NCBI GenBank assembly: GCA_019090615.1
Contig: JAHRVQ010000026.1
Location: 30,346 to 94,345, forward strand
DNA: 64,000 nucleotides
Direction: 5' to 3'
Source: Pseudomonadales bacterium
Lineage (GTDB): Bacteria; Pseudomonadota; Gammaproteobacteria; Pseudomonadales; Azotimanducaceae
Position numbers and translations under genes: made by a program. The notes beneath the pieces were generated by a model. It saw only the letters and a program-made list of their open reading frames with translations. It made no database searches and was not told the DNA's origin. Below, in pieces: positions 1 through 9,012 of the stretch (the stretch's first letter is position 1; every line of letters starts with the position of its first letter).

Positions 1-1110
1 ATCGAGCTATGCCCTGCCCAGGCAATCGAAGACGAATGCGAGGGCGCTGAAATGATTTATTCTTCAGGCACCACAGGCCTGCCTAAAGGGGTTCGATTTC
101 CAATCTTAAAACATCCCCCAGGCACTGTATCGGCACTGATCCAAACCCGTATCAAGCTGCATAATATCAACCCCGAAACACGCTATTTATCCACTGCCCC
201 GCTCTACCATTCAGCCCCACTGCGCTACAACATGATGGTCACACGATTGGGCGGCACGGCGGTGATTATGGAAAAATTCGACGCCGAGCGAGCTTTACGG
301 CTAATTGACCAAAATCAGATTACCCATAGCCAGTGGGTACCCACCATGTTTGTCCGGCTACTAAAATTATCGCAACAGGTCAAAAACCAGTATAACGTTG
401 CCAGTTTACGTTATGTCATCCACGCTGCAGCACCCTGCCCGGTTGACGTCAAACTAAAAATGATCGACTGGTTTGGCCCCAATCTGTACGAATATTATTC
501 AGGCACTGAGGCCAATGGTTCAACCGCCATCGATACCAAAGAATGGCTGACGCATCAAGGTAGCGTCGGTCGCGCCATACATGGGGATCTATACATTCTT
601 GATGAACAGCAAAAAATATTGCCCGCGGGCGAAATCGGTAGTGTATATTTTGCTAATGGGTCCGATTTTAGCTATTACAAAGATCCTGAAAAAACCCGCC
701 AGGCGAAAAATGACAAAGGCTGGTCAACCCTGGGTGACATAGGTTATCTGGATGAAGCGGGTTACCTTTACTTAAAGGATCGTAAATCTTTTATGATCAT
801 CAGTGGTGGTGTGAATATCTACCCCCAGGAAACCGAAAACACACTGGTAATGCACGACAAAGTCATCGATGCAGCAGTATTTGGCATCCCCAATGACGAA
901 TTTGGCGAAGAAGTTAAAGCCGCCATACAACTTATAGAACCTGGCGACGCCTCGCCATTACTTGCGCAACAGATAATTGAATTTTGCCGGCAACGGATCT
1001 CGCCCATTAAGTGTCCCAAATCTATTGATTTTGTTGCCAATTTGCCCCGCCACCCCACCGGCAAGTTATATAAACGCCTATTAAAAGATCAATATTGGCA
1101 CGCTAAATAA
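1..1110 (+). CDS. AMP-dependent acyl-CoA synthetase/ligase, 3' part (5' end outside window)
   Basis: The reading frame is open from base 1, so the N-terminal part lies upstream of the window. What remains (about 369 residues) is the C-terminal part of an ANL-family enzyme, which activates a carboxylate with ATP and transfers it to CoA. The adenylate P-loop YSSGTTGLPKG is at about residues 20-30 of the visible part. The A5-type motif YYSGTE follows, then GDIGYLDEAGYLYLKDR (hinge region), and PTGKLYKR near the end carries the family catalytic lysine. The substrate cannot be read from the sequence; fatty-acyl or aryl acids are both possible. The next gene starts 83 bp downstream on the same strand. 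Confidence 0.9.
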   Translation: MELCPAQAIEDECEGAEMIYSSGTTGLPKGVRFPILKHPPGTVSALIQTRIKLHNINPETRYLSTAPLYHSAPLRYNMMVTRLGGTAVIMEKFDAERALRLIDQNQITHSQWVPTMFVRLLKLSQQVKNQYNVASLRYVIHAAAPCPVDVKLKMIDWFGPNLYEYYSGTEANGSTAIDTKEWLTHQGSVGRAIHGDLYILDEQQKILPAGEIGSVYFANGSDFSYYKDPEKTRQAKNDKGWSTLGDIGYLDEAGYLYLKDRKSFMIISGGVNIYPQETENTLVMHDKVIDAAVFGIPNDEFGEEVKAAIQLIEPGDASPLLAQQIIEFCRQRISPIKCPKSIDFVANLPRHPTGKLYKRLLKDQYWHAK

Positions 1111-1193
1111 CTCACCAGCTGGTTCGCTTTTTTCTAAAAAGCGACTACACTTTACCCAGAATTAGTTTTATTAAGCCAATTTAGGGACGAATT

Positions 1194-1502
1194 ATGGCAA
1201 AGCGCAGAATTACGCTAACCAGTCAGGAAATGAACGAAATCAACAGCCGCACCAAAACTCTTGAGTCACAATTATCAAGATCCAATGCGCGTGTAGATGA
1301 ACTCGAAAGCGGCCTGGTATTTATCAAGAATTTTATTAGCGAAGAAGCCGAACCGCAGGACCTGGAAAACTTTATAACGGAAATGAGCAAACTAGTCGAT
1401 CGGGCCATTAATCCCCCAGTTGCCGCGAAAGAAGTTGCAGCGAAAGAAGTTGCTGCAAAAGAAGTTGCCGCGAAAGAAGTAGCCGCAAAAGAAAACGCCT
1501 AA
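1194..1502 (+). CDS. small coiled-coil protein with five VAAKE repeats
   Basis: A 102-residue protein that I do not recognise as a named family. Residues about 8-45 are rich in E, L, S and R with heptad-like spacing, suggesting a coiled coil. Residues about 76-100 are five copies of the pentapeptide VAAKE, followed by NA and the stop. There is no signal peptide or membrane segment, so a cytoplasmic protein is likely. The start has AGGGA seven bases upstream of ATG. The alanine/lysine tail recalls histone-like or DNA-associated tails, but that is only a resemblance. It could form a unit with the upstream ligase gene, 83 bp away. Confidence 0.6.
   Translation: MAKRRITLTSQEMNEINSRTKTLESQLSRSNARVDELESGLVFIKNFISEEAEPQDLENFITEMSKLVDRAINPPVAAKEVAAKEVAAKEVAAKEVAAKENA
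1419..1493 (+). repeat. 15-bp tandem repeat x5 inside the coiled-coil gene
   Basis: Five consecutive copies of a 15-bp unit like GTTGCCGCGAAAGAA encode VAAKE. Differences between copies are at third codon positions, so the amino acids are fully conserved while the DNA has drifted. Confidence 0.95.
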
Positions 1503-1504
1503 TC

Positions 1505-1527
1505 AAAGGTCTCAACCAGGGACCTTT
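1505..1527 (+). terminator. possible weak terminator hairpin
   Basis: Perfect 7-bp stem AAAGGTC/GACCTTT with a 9-base loop, three bases after the stop codon. No good T-run follows, so it may only be a 3'-end hairpin. Confidence 0.35.
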
Positions 1528-1583
1528 AACCAGGAATTTTGCCTGTCTGTAATCCAGCCCTAATAGGTAGCCCACATAGATGG

Positions 1584-2072
1584 CTACGTGACTATGTTGA
1601 TATCCATAGCAGGCGCACTTTGTAGCAACCTTTGTAATGTTTCGTTTTTTCCCGGAAAAATCATCTCGCTAGCCAATTCTATCAGCGGCAATAAAACAAA
1701 TTGGCGCAGATGCGCTCTCGGGTGCGGGATAATAAGTTGCTTATTCGTACTAACCAGGTCGCCAAAGGTAATTATATCCAGATCGATAATCCTCGAATCA
1801 TGGTAACCATGTGTTTGCTCACGCCCCATTGCCACTTCTATTTGCTGTAACTGTTTCAACAGCCCATACGCCGTTAAATTAGTAAACCCTGCCACTACCG
1901 CATTGAGGAAATCAGCCGCCTGTGGAGCCATATCCTGAGGCGCTGAACGCCAACACGAAGAACAACGCATTTTACCCTCAAACAACTGCCGCAATTGCTC
2001 AATAGCCGTCTGCATATTTTTAGTTGGATCGCCTAAATTTGACCCTAGCGCAACAAACACTTCAACAGCCAT
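1584..2072 (-). CDS. folK: 2-amino-4-hydroxy-6-hydroxymethyldihydropteridine pyrophosphokinase (HPPK)
   Basis: A 162-residue protein of normal HPPK length. It transfers pyrophosphate from ATP to hydroxymethyldihydropterin in folate biosynthesis, in the cytoplasm. Family hallmarks are visible: FVALGSNLGDP near the N-terminus, the AVEVAMGRE-type segment (here IEVAMGREQ), the magnesium-binding RIIDLDIITFGD, and IPHPRAHLRQFVLLPL. It is monocistronic here and faces the plus-strand coiled-coil gene. No pcnB or panB is in this window, although folK often sits beside them. Confidence 0.95.
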   Translation of the reverse strand: MAVEVFVALGSNLGDPTKNMQTAIEQLRQLFEGKMRCSSCWRSAPQDMAPQAADFLNAVVAGFTNLTAYGLLKQLQQIEVAMGREQTHGYHDSRIIDLDIITFGDLVSTNKQLIIPHPRAHLRQFVLLPLIELASEMIFPGKNETLQRLLQSAPAMDINIVT

Positions 2073-2117
2073 TCAATCGTCGCCTCTAACCGTTTTTGTA
2101 GTCGTTGCTCTCGCTCT

Positions 2118-2177
2118 AGTTAATAGCCCGATTAAGAACCCAGTTAAGAACTCAGTTAAAAACCCAGTTAAGAACCC
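2118..2177. repeat. 12-bp tandem repeat x5, intergenic
   Basis: Five imperfect head-to-tail copies of AGTTAAGAACCC lie between folK and the cupredoxin gene: 2118-2129, 2130-2141, 2142-2153, 2154-2165 and 2166-2177. No open frame on either strand is supported across 2073-2276. Confidence 0.9.
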
Positions 2178-2276
2178 AGCTGGCAAACGTTTCCAGCCTG
2201 TGATCAATGCCTTCATCTACACCTCCACTAATACGCGGCGTGCATAATAAATCAATCGACCAAAATAGCGTAGGAT

Positions 2277-2936
2277 TTAACGCCTGAGCAGGCCATATGT
2301 CAGGATAAATGCGATCACGGCAAACAATAAAACCCACCTGCTGGTGTGGGCGGGTAAATATTCAGACTTTAAAAAAGTATCACTGGTGTTATAAACATTC
2401 CATAAATTACCGGAACCATTGCCAACCACCAACTGCCCTTTCATACCCTTTTCCATATGCTGAGCCATATCACAGTGGACCAGATAAGTCTGATCACCCG
2501 CAGGGACAATAAAAGTCCCCTGGATAGTTTTCCCAGCCATTGCTTCAAGATGAAACATACCGCCTGGATATAGATATTTTGGCAGTCCATGTACCATCCA
2601 TTGATGACGGACTTCATCCTCATTGGAAAATACCACCGAAATTCTGCTGCACGCCTCAACACGGTAATCATGTTGACTCATACCAAAAACAGCACCCGGA
2701 TTATCCGCTGCATAACGTCGACCCGCGCTGACCACAAACTCATATTGCTTTGATATAACATCGCACCCAAATGGAAGTCTATGCGCATTATTATTCATCA
2801 CCATACCGTCCTCAGATAGCATCATGTTATGCCCACTGTGGTCATGACTGATATCACTCGCGCAACTCAACAAAATAACCGAAAAAATAACCGGCAAATA
2901 AAGCATGGCAAGCACCCTTCCTTTGCAGCCTTTCAA
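2277..2936 (-). CDS. membrane-anchored cupredoxin-like lipoprotein
   Basis: A 219-residue exported protein. An N-terminal hydrophobic stretch ends in the lipobox ILLSC (Cys25), so lipidation is likely. A His/Met-rich linker (HDHSGHNMM) follows, then a cupredoxin fold. Probable type-1 copper ligands are His116 in HQWMVHG, then Cys155, His160 and Met165 in HCDMAQHMEKGM. A C-terminal transmembrane helix is at about 201-216. The start is TTG with AAGGAG nine bases upstream. The stop lies 204 bp from folK. The multicopper oxidase gene is just upstream on the same strand (37 bp gap), so the two probably work together in copper redox or copper handling at the cell envelope. Electron transfer to or from the oxidase is inferred. 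Confidence 0.75.
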   Translation of the reverse strand: MKGCKGRVLAMLYLPVIFSVILLSCASDISHDHSGHNMMLSEDGMVMNNNAHRLPFGCDVISKQYEFVVSAGRRYAADNPGAVFGMSQHDYRVEACSRISVVFSNEDEVRHQWMVHGLPKYLYPGGMFHLEAMAGKTIQGTFIVPAGDQTYLVHCDMAQHMEKGMKGQLVVGNGSGNLWNVYNTSDTFLKSEYLPAHTSRWVLLFAVIAFILTYGLLRR

Positions 2937-2973
2937 GAATATGTTCTCCTTCTGATCACTGGTTACTTATTCA

Positions 2974-4632
2974 CTATTTACTACCAGATACCAGCACCGC
3001 ACCCGACATACCTGCCGCTAACGCTAACAATAAAATTCTCCCAAACATTAGCCAATCGGTACCCGGGTCGGAAAAAAGTACCGGCGCATAGCTCTGCCAT
3101 ACCGGTATAATTTTTCGATAATATTCAGCGCTAAAGAATTTCTCATAAGATACGCCTTGTGTTTTTGGCCATCCATCCAGACCCATATATTCCTGGTACA
3201 CAACTGCGCTAATATTACCACCCGGCCCGATACCATCTGTAGTAGTACCTTTATTTTGATGATCATGGAACAGCCAGATGCCAGCGCCATAAGAATGCAA
3301 TCCGTCATTGCGGGTTGACAGGTCTAAATCAACTCGTTGAGCGGTTGGCAACCAGATAACATCCTGCGCCGCCTGATTTTCAGGCACAACCCCAACCCCG
3401 TCTTTATGCGTCAGGTTAAACTTATGCCCGTGAATATGAAACGATATCCCTTTAGAACCACCATTAAGGACTCTTAACTTTATTTTTTCGTCAGGCTCGG
3501 TAACAATTAGCGACTCACGAAAAGTATAAGGAAATGATTTGCCATTGAGCAAAAAGTAATCCGCCGTCGCATCGGTAACATCATAATCTCTATGCATAGA
3601 TCGCGTTACCAACCTTGGATCATTGGACGATTGAACTCGCTGCCCAAGCTGTAAATCAAGGTCTGTATAATGTAAATCGTATTCCTGATCATATTTTTTG
3701 GCTATAGCGACAGATGATGAACGAACAAAGCCCGCCCCAACGTTAAGTGTCTGCAACCAATTATTCGGCTGATTTTCCTCAATAACAAACATGCCCTGCA
3801 AACCCATCGACACATGTACATGCGGTTGCACATGACAGTGATAAAACATTGTCCCTGTCTGCCGAGGAGTAAGTTCATAACTTCGCGCTTTGCCGGGCAT
3901 CAGCGGCAACTCACTAGTCAAAGGCACCCCATCATTACCTTGTCCCGTCGCGGTTACAAAGCCATGATCAGCGCCATGCAAATGTATTGTATGGGGCATA
4001 TAATGAGTATTTTCCAATGTTATAACGACCCTGTCGCCCTGCTCAACTCGAATAACTGGAGACGGCGGGCGCAATCCTGACCTGGCTTTTCTGGATTCAA
4101 AATTCTCTCTCGCCATGCCCAAATATTTTGGCGCAAACACCCACAAACCTGGCGTTATGCCTGGTGCGATTTCGTATTGCGTTACTGGCTCAGCCGATTC
4201 TGCAGAACTGCCATTAAGTTCAACCACTTCTAGACGGATATGAATAACATCAGGATCACCATCCCCATCAAGGTCCTCCCCTTTGGTGACCGCATCTGCA
4301 GCCAGGCCACTTTTCAATAAGGTATCATCTGAGACATTATTAGCACCCCGCACAAAAGTCGCAACACTATAAGGGTTGTCAGATAAACAGGTTTTTGATG
4401 GCGACACGTTAACACCATCAATTTCAAAAGCTGACCGCCAACCTGCCAAATCCGGCGGGCAGTATATTTCAGCACCAACCGTTTCAACCGGCTTTGAAAC
4501 TGGCAATGCCAAATAAGCCGCCGCGCCAAACCATCGACTAATCTCTAGCCGTAAGGCCAACGGATACCAGCCAGGGGGGAATGCTACAACCACCAGAATC
4601 AACGCCACAAGCAGATACTGTCTACGACTCAT
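2974..4632 (-). CDS. multicopper oxidase with type-1 copper site in the first cupredoxin domain
   Basis: 552 residues with an N-terminal hydrophobic signal or anchor (5-25) and a C-terminal hydrophobic segment (about 527-548). An unusual 150-residue N-terminal extension includes a DGDGDPD calcium-loop-like stretch near 122. Copper motifs, in order, are HLHG (His217, His219), HCHVQPHVHVSMG (His265, Cys266, His267, His271, Met276), HIHGH (399-403) and FHDHQNKG (His456, His458). The type-1 Cys-His-Met set is therefore in the first cupredoxin domain. The C-terminal HxH has Asp457 where classical three-domain laccases have Cys. This matches the layout described for type C two-domain oxidases. Expected role: one-electron oxidation of a metal or organic substrate with O2 reduction in the periplasm. 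The substrate is unknown. Confidence 0.85.
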   Translation of the reverse strand: MSRRQYLLVALILVVVAFPPGWYPLALRLEISRWFGAAAYLALPVSKPVETVGAEIYCPPDLAGWRSAFEIDGVNVSPSKTCLSDNPYSVATFVRGANNVSDDTLLKSGLAADAVTKGEDLDGDGDPDVIHIRLEVVELNGSSAESAEPVTQYEIAPGITPGLWVFAPKYLGMARENFESRKARSGLRPPSPVIRVEQGDRVVITLENTHYMPHTIHLHGADHGFVTATGQGNDGVPLTSELPLMPGKARSYELTPRQTGTMFYHCHVQPHVHVSMGLQGMFVIEENQPNNWLQTLNVGAGFVRSSSVAIAKKYDQEYDLHYTDLDLQLGQRVQSSNDPRLVTRSMHRDYDVTDATADYFLLNGKSFPYTFRESLIVTEPDEKIKLRVLNGGSKGISFHIHGHKFNLTHKDGVGVVPENQAAQDVIWLPTAQRVDLDLSTRNDGLHSYGAGIWLFHDHQNKGTTTDGIGPGGNISAVVYQEYMGLDGWPKTQGVSYEKFFSAEYYRKIIPVWQSYAPVLFSDPGTDWLMFGRILLLALAAGMSGAVLVSGSK

Positions 4633-4692
4633 AGGACAATATAGCTCCGCGAACGTTTCAGCTTGAAGCTACCCCTTCCAGCGCTCTTCAAA

Positions 4693-5349
4693 CTATTCAT
4701 CAAGCGTACCTCTATACTTCCCCCGAAACGACCTATGAAACTTCTCCTGAAACTTATTCTTCAAATCAGGAAACCACAATAGCCCTCGGCTATACATAAA
4801 CTGAAGCTGCAACAGCACAACAATTGCCAACAAAGCATGCCAGTAGTTCAGGCCAGTGCCACCGACGACAAAAGGAAATACCGCATGATAGACAATCTCC
4901 TTACTCGGATGACCGGCGCTAACAATACCAATATAGGCACCAGGGTCTACAAAGGCATATTCAAACGTTAGTTGTTCGAGCTTCTGTGGGCCTACAGTTT
5001 GATAAAACACGGTTTGCGCTTCGATATTTTCGATTAAGGCGATATTTTCCCAACGAGCAAACTGACCCAGGCCATTGATATCCTTAATGATGCGAAAATC
5101 CACCGCTACATCTTTCAGACTGTTATGCAGATAATCCAGCACAAAAACCGTTTTAGCTACCGCAGGTAGATCTTCACAATATTCATCAACGGGGTTAGCT
5201 TGCGGCTGGTATACCGTAAAATGCGCCGTATAAAAACCGATTTTAATCATACAACTACCTGCCTCACCAACAACGCCACCTGCCCCCAGCACATCATTAG
5301 CAAGTACCAGAAGCACAACCACCAGTCCTATAACCTTTCTTATACTCAC
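4693..5349 (-). CDS. exported membrane-anchored protein of unknown function
   Basis: 218 residues, no family recognised. An N-terminal signal sequence (about 1-22, ending VLGAG) is followed by a probable periplasmic domain with two cysteines (Cys33, Cys58). A transmembrane helix near 166-184 and a short basic cytoplasmic tail follow. The start is GTG. It is first in a same-strand group with the multicopper oxidase (60 bp gap) and cupredoxin, which suggests a role in the same copper-linked process. It lies back to back with the cytochrome oxidase operon, so the 430-bp spacer probably holds divergent promoters. Confidence 0.6.
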   Translation of the reverse strand: MSIRKVIGLVVVLLVLANDVLGAGGVVGEAGSCMIKIGFYTAHFTVYQPQANPVDEYCEDLPAVAKTVFVLDYLHNSLKDVAVDFRIIKDINGLGQFARWENIALIENIEAQTVFYQTVGPQKLEQLTFEYAFVDPGAYIGIVSAGHPSKEIVYHAVFPFVVGGTGLNYWHALLAIVVLLQLQFMYSRGLLWFPDLKNKFQEKFHRSFRGKYRGTLDE

Positions 5350-5779
5350 TCTTTATACCCGTTTTGTACTCGTCTTATATCTGCTCAACAATCCAACCCA
5401 ACAATCCAACCCAACAACACAGCAGATGGTTCGAAAGCTTAACCCATTCGAGCCCCAATATAAAAACATCAAAAATGTTGCTAGCGCACAGATCGACCCA
5501 GGCCCAACAATAGTATTATTTCGACACTGACAATATTCATAGCGACACCATTCACAGCGACACTATTCACAGCAACACTAATAACCCGCATAGATAAAAT
5601 TACTCAAACGACTCTAAATAATTTGACTTCAAAACAGACTGAGGTTAGTTTATTGGCATTGGTTGACCATCAACTTATTTGCATTCCCTGCAGTACTGTC
5701 GTCCCAATAGACAGTTGGCCTGATAAGTCACGGCCCGTATTAGCCACACAGAAGTCTTAGACGTACCCAAGGATATTGT
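5350..5779. promoter_or_regulatory. divergent intergenic region with two tandem repeats
   Basis: This 430-bp spacer separates the copper-protein genes (minus) from the oxidase operon (plus), so it should carry both promoters, although I cannot place them. It holds a 13-bp repeat CAACAATCCAACC twice (5386-5411) and a 15-bp repeat TTCACAGCGACACTA three times (5536-5580). No gene is supported in it. Confidence 0.5.
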
Positions 5780-7231
5780 ATGTTTGTTGCTATTGTATTG
5801 GTTTTACTCGTAGTCGGTTCAATTGCGTTTCACTTTATCAGCCCCTGGTGGTTCACGCCAATTGCCTCCAATTGGCAAACCATTGATGATACCGTTAATA
5901 TTACCTTTTGGGTCACCGGCGCGGTTTTTGTCGCTGTTAACCTGTTTATGGCTTATGCAATAATTAAATATCGGCATAACCCGAAAAATAACCAACCCGC
6001 ACATTATGAACCCGAAAATTCAAGGCTTGAAGCCTGGCTCACTGGCATAACTGCCATAGGCGTCGCTGCGCTGCTGGCGCCAGGGCTCTATGTATGGGGG
6101 CAATTTGTCAACGTACCCGAAGATGCCACTGAAATTGAAGCCATGGGTGAGCAATGGCGCTGGTCATTCCGCCTACCCGGTAAAGACGGCATCCTTGGCA
6201 CCACCAATGCCACACTGGTCGATATAAACAACCCGTTTGGCATCAACCCAGATGACAGTACAGGCCTGGATGATATCCTTATCAGCCGGAACAATGTCCA
6301 TCTACCCATAGATCAGCCGGTGAAGTTTTTACTCCGTTCCAAAGATGTGCTGCACGACTTTGCTGTTGCAGAATTCCGAGTAAAGATGGACCTTGTACCT
6401 GGACTGGTCTCCTATCTCTGGTTCACCCCCACGCGCACCGGCACCTTTGATATTTTATGCGAAGAACTTTGCGGTGTTGGTCACTTCACGATGCGTGGCA
6501 GAGTAATAGTAGACACCGCAGAAGACTATCAAACTTGGCTAGACCAACAGTTAAGCTTCGCAGACATTCAGGCCATCGGGCCCGGCGACCAGATCGCAGG
6601 CCAGGCGCTCTACACGGTATGCAGTTCCTGTCACGGCAGCAGCGGCGAAGGCAATATCGCGCTCAACTCGCCAAAAATTGCAGGCCAGCATTCATGGTAT
6701 CTACGGCAGCAACTACAAAATTTTAAGCAAGGCATCCGTGGCACCCATAAAGATGATGTCTATGGTCAGCAAATGGCAGCGATGATGGCTGTACTGGCCG
6801 ACAACAAGGCAGTACGTGACGTTGCAGCTTATGTCGCCGCACTACCCTCAACAGTTTCTGATCAGAACCTCAGCGCTGATTTAATTAAGGATGCCGATTT
6901 AGAACACGGCAAAAAACTCTATAACACCTGCGGCACCTGTCACGGCGCCAACGGACAGGGCAATTATGCATTGAATTCACCGCGCATTAGCGGCCAGGAA
7001 GCCTGGTATATGATCAGGCAACTAAAGAACTTTAAAGACAGAGTACGCGGCGCCCATCCAGACGATGTATTCGGTCCTTCTATGTCTAGTATGGCCAGTT
7101 ATCTCAGGGACGAACAATCGATAGCCGATGTCGCTGCTTATGTAACAACACTTACCACTGATACCGGCCAGTCAAAAGAATCATTGGTTCAAATAGAAAC
7201 AGACCAGATTTCACTTGCAGGAGGTGGTTAA
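5780..7231 (+). CDS. coxB: cytochrome c oxidase subunit II fused to two cytochrome c domains
   Basis: 483 residues. Two transmembrane helices (about 1-22 and 42-67) precede the periplasmic CuA domain. The CuA ligands are all present: His192 in LHDFAVAEF, then Cys227, Glu229, Cys231, His235 and Met238 in CEELCGVGHFTM. Two class-I cytochrome c domains follow, with haem motifs CSSCH (281-285) and CGTCH (384-388). Each has the downstream segment QLxNFKxxxRGxHxDDVxG. Subunit II accepts electrons from cytochrome c and passes them to subunit I. One fused haem domain is common in caa3 oxidases; two is less usual. ATG has AAGGA eight bases upstream. The stop overlaps the next start (TAATG), so translation is coupled. 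Confidence 0.96.
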   Translation: MFVAIVLVLLVVGSIAFHFISPWWFTPIASNWQTIDDTVNITFWVTGAVFVAVNLFMAYAIIKYRHNPKNNQPAHYEPENSRLEAWLTGITAIGVAALLAPGLYVWGQFVNVPEDATEIEAMGEQWRWSFRLPGKDGILGTTNATLVDINNPFGINPDDSTGLDDILISRNNVHLPIDQPVKFLLRSKDVLHDFAVAEFRVKMDLVPGLVSYLWFTPTRTGTFDILCEELCGVGHFTMRGRVIVDTAEDYQTWLDQQLSFADIQAIGPGDQIAGQALYTVCSSCHGSSGEGNIALNSPKIAGQHSWYLRQQLQNFKQGIRGTHKDDVYGQQMAAMMAVLADNKAVRDVAAYVAALPSTVSDQNLSADLIKDADLEHGKKLYNTCGTCHGANGQGNYALNSPRISGQEAWYMIRQLKNFKDRVRGAHPDDVFGPSMSSMASYLRDEQSIADVAAYVTTLTTDTGQSKESLVQIETDQISLAGGG

Positions 7232-9012
7232 TGGCTTACGTTGCGATTGCTGATAAAGGGCAGGATCTATCTCATCCTCATAGTTTTATTACAAAATACA
7301 TATGGAGCCAGGATCACAAGGTAATAGCTATCCAGTATGGACTAACTGCCATTGCGGTAGGTTTTGTAGCATTGCTGCTGTCTGGTGTCATGCGACTACA
7401 ACTCGGGTTTCCAGATACCTTTTCATTTATTGACCCCAGTGAATATTATCAGGCAGTGACCATGCACGGCATGATCATGGTGATCTATTTACTCACAGCA
7501 CTATTTCTTGGCGGCTTTGGCAACTATCTTATCCCGCTGATGGTCGGTGCCAGAGACATGGTCTTCCCCTATCTAAATATGCTGAGTTACTGGGTTTATT
7601 TGCTCTCCGTCATCATATTAATGGGCAGTTTTTTTGTCACCGGCGGTCCAACAGGAGCAGGCTGGACGCTCTATCCGCCACAGGCAATACTAGAAGGCAC
7701 ACCTGGCGCCGATGGCGGCATTGTGTTGATGTTAATATCATTGATCGTATTCATTGTCGCTTTCACGATGGGCGGCCTAAATTATGTCACTACAGTGCTT
7801 CAAGCCAGAACACGCGGCATGAGTCTGATGAGAATGCCATTATCTGTCTGGGGTATCTTTACCGCTACAGTACTCGGTTTACTTGCTTTCCCTGCATTAT
7901 TAGTCAGCGGCATAATGATGATACTGGACCGGCTGCTAGGAACCAGCTTCTTTATGCCAGCGATTGTCTCCCTCGGCGAGCAAACCAGTTATGGTGGTGG
8001 CAGCCCAGTGCTATTCCAGCATCTGTTCTGGTTTTTCGGCCACCCAGAAGTTTATATCGTTGCACTACCTGCCTTTGGTATCGTTTCGGACCTCCTCAGT
8101 ACCCATGCTCGGAAAAACATTTTTGGCTACCGTATGATGGTCTGGGCCATTGTCGCCATTGGCGGCTTAAGCTTCGTTGTCTGGGCTCATCATATGTATG
8201 TCAGCGGCATGAACCCTTACTTCGGATTTTTCTTCGCCACAACTACCCTTATCATCGCTGTGCCAACCGCTATAAAAGTATATAACTGGGTGCTTACCCT
8301 GTGGCGCGGCAACATACATTTCACTGTGCCTATGCTGTTTGCTATTGGGTTTATATTTACCTTTACACATGGTGGTCTAACTGGCATTTTCCTTGGCAAT
8401 GTTGTTGTAGATCTGCCTTTATCTGACACCTATTTTGTCATTGCCCATTTCCATATGGTCATGGGGGTCTCACCGATACTGGTTGTCTTCGGAGCGCTCT
8501 ATCACTGGTATCCAAAAATAACTGGCAGGATGTTTAACGACACTCTCGGTAAAATACATTTTTGGGGCACCTTCCTCGGCACCTACTCAATTTATTTGCC
8601 CATGCATTACCTGGGTTTTCTTGGTGTACCCAGGCGATATTTCGCCTACGAGGGGATCAACTTTATTCCTGAATCCGCACAAACCCTTAATGAGGCCATA
8701 ACAATTGCTGCACTCATCGTCGCCGCTTTTCAATTCCTATTTGTTTTTAACGTCATCTGGAGCCTTTTCAAGGGCAAGAAAGCCCCTGGTAACCCATGGA
8801 ATGCAACCACACTAGAATGGCAAACGCCCCAAACTCCGCCCGAACATGGCAACTGGGGCCCTGAGTTACCTAATGTCTATCGCTGGGCCTACGACTATAG
8901 CGTACCCGGTGCAGACAAGGACTTTATTCCTCAAAACCAGCCTCCAGGGGATAACCGACAGCCCCCAATAACGACACCTAGGGAACAACCTCGCGAGGTT
9001 GAACCCGCGTGA
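7231..9012 (+). CDS. coxA: cytochrome c oxidase subunit I
   Basis: 593 residues, the catalytic haem-copper subunit of the proton-pumping terminal oxidase in the inner membrane. There are twelve or more hydrophobic helices. Ligand motifs are visible: the low-spin haem His in TMHGMIM, the CuB His and the E of the D-channel in FFGHPEVYI, the CuB pair HHMYVSG, and the haem ligands in AHFHMVMG. GHPEV marks an A1-type enzyme. A hydrophilic tail of about 80 residues rich in P and Q follows the last helix. AGGAGG lies eight bases before the ATG. The start overlaps the coxB stop and the end overlaps the next start (GTGA). Confidence 0.98.
   Translation: MAYVAIADKGQDLSHPHSFITKYIWSQDHKVIAIQYGLTAIAVGFVALLLSGVMRLQLGFPDTFSFIDPSEYYQAVTMHGMIMVIYLLTALFLGGFGNYLIPLMVGARDMVFPYLNMLSYWVYLLSVIILMGSFFVTGGPTGAGWTLYPPQAILEGTPGADGGIVLMLISLIVFIVAFTMGGLNYVTTVLQARTRGMSLMRMPLSVWGIFTATVLGLLAFPALLVSGIMMILDRLLGTSFFMPAIVSLGEQTSYGGGSPVLFQHLFWFFGHPEVYIVALPAFGIVSDLLSTHARKNIFGYRMMVWAIVAIGGLSFVVWAHHMYVSGMNPYFGFFFATTTLIIAVPTAIKVYNWVLTLWRGNIHFTVPMLFAIGFIFTFTHGGLTGIFLGNVVVDLPLSDTYFVIAHFHMVMGVSPILVVFGALYHWYPKITGRMFNDTLGKIHFWGTFLGTYSIYLPMHYLGFLGVPRRYFAYEGINFIPESAQTLNEAITIAALIVAAFQFLFVFNVIWSLFKGKKAPGNPWNATTLEWQTPQTPPEHGNWGPELPNVYRWAYDYSVPGADKDFIPQNQPPGDNRQPPITTPREQPREVEPA

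Noticed and set aside
2118..2177. Possible CRISPR or iteron array
   Set aside because: The copies are contiguous 12-bp units with no spacers and no replication or Cas genes nearby; simple tandem duplication explains it.
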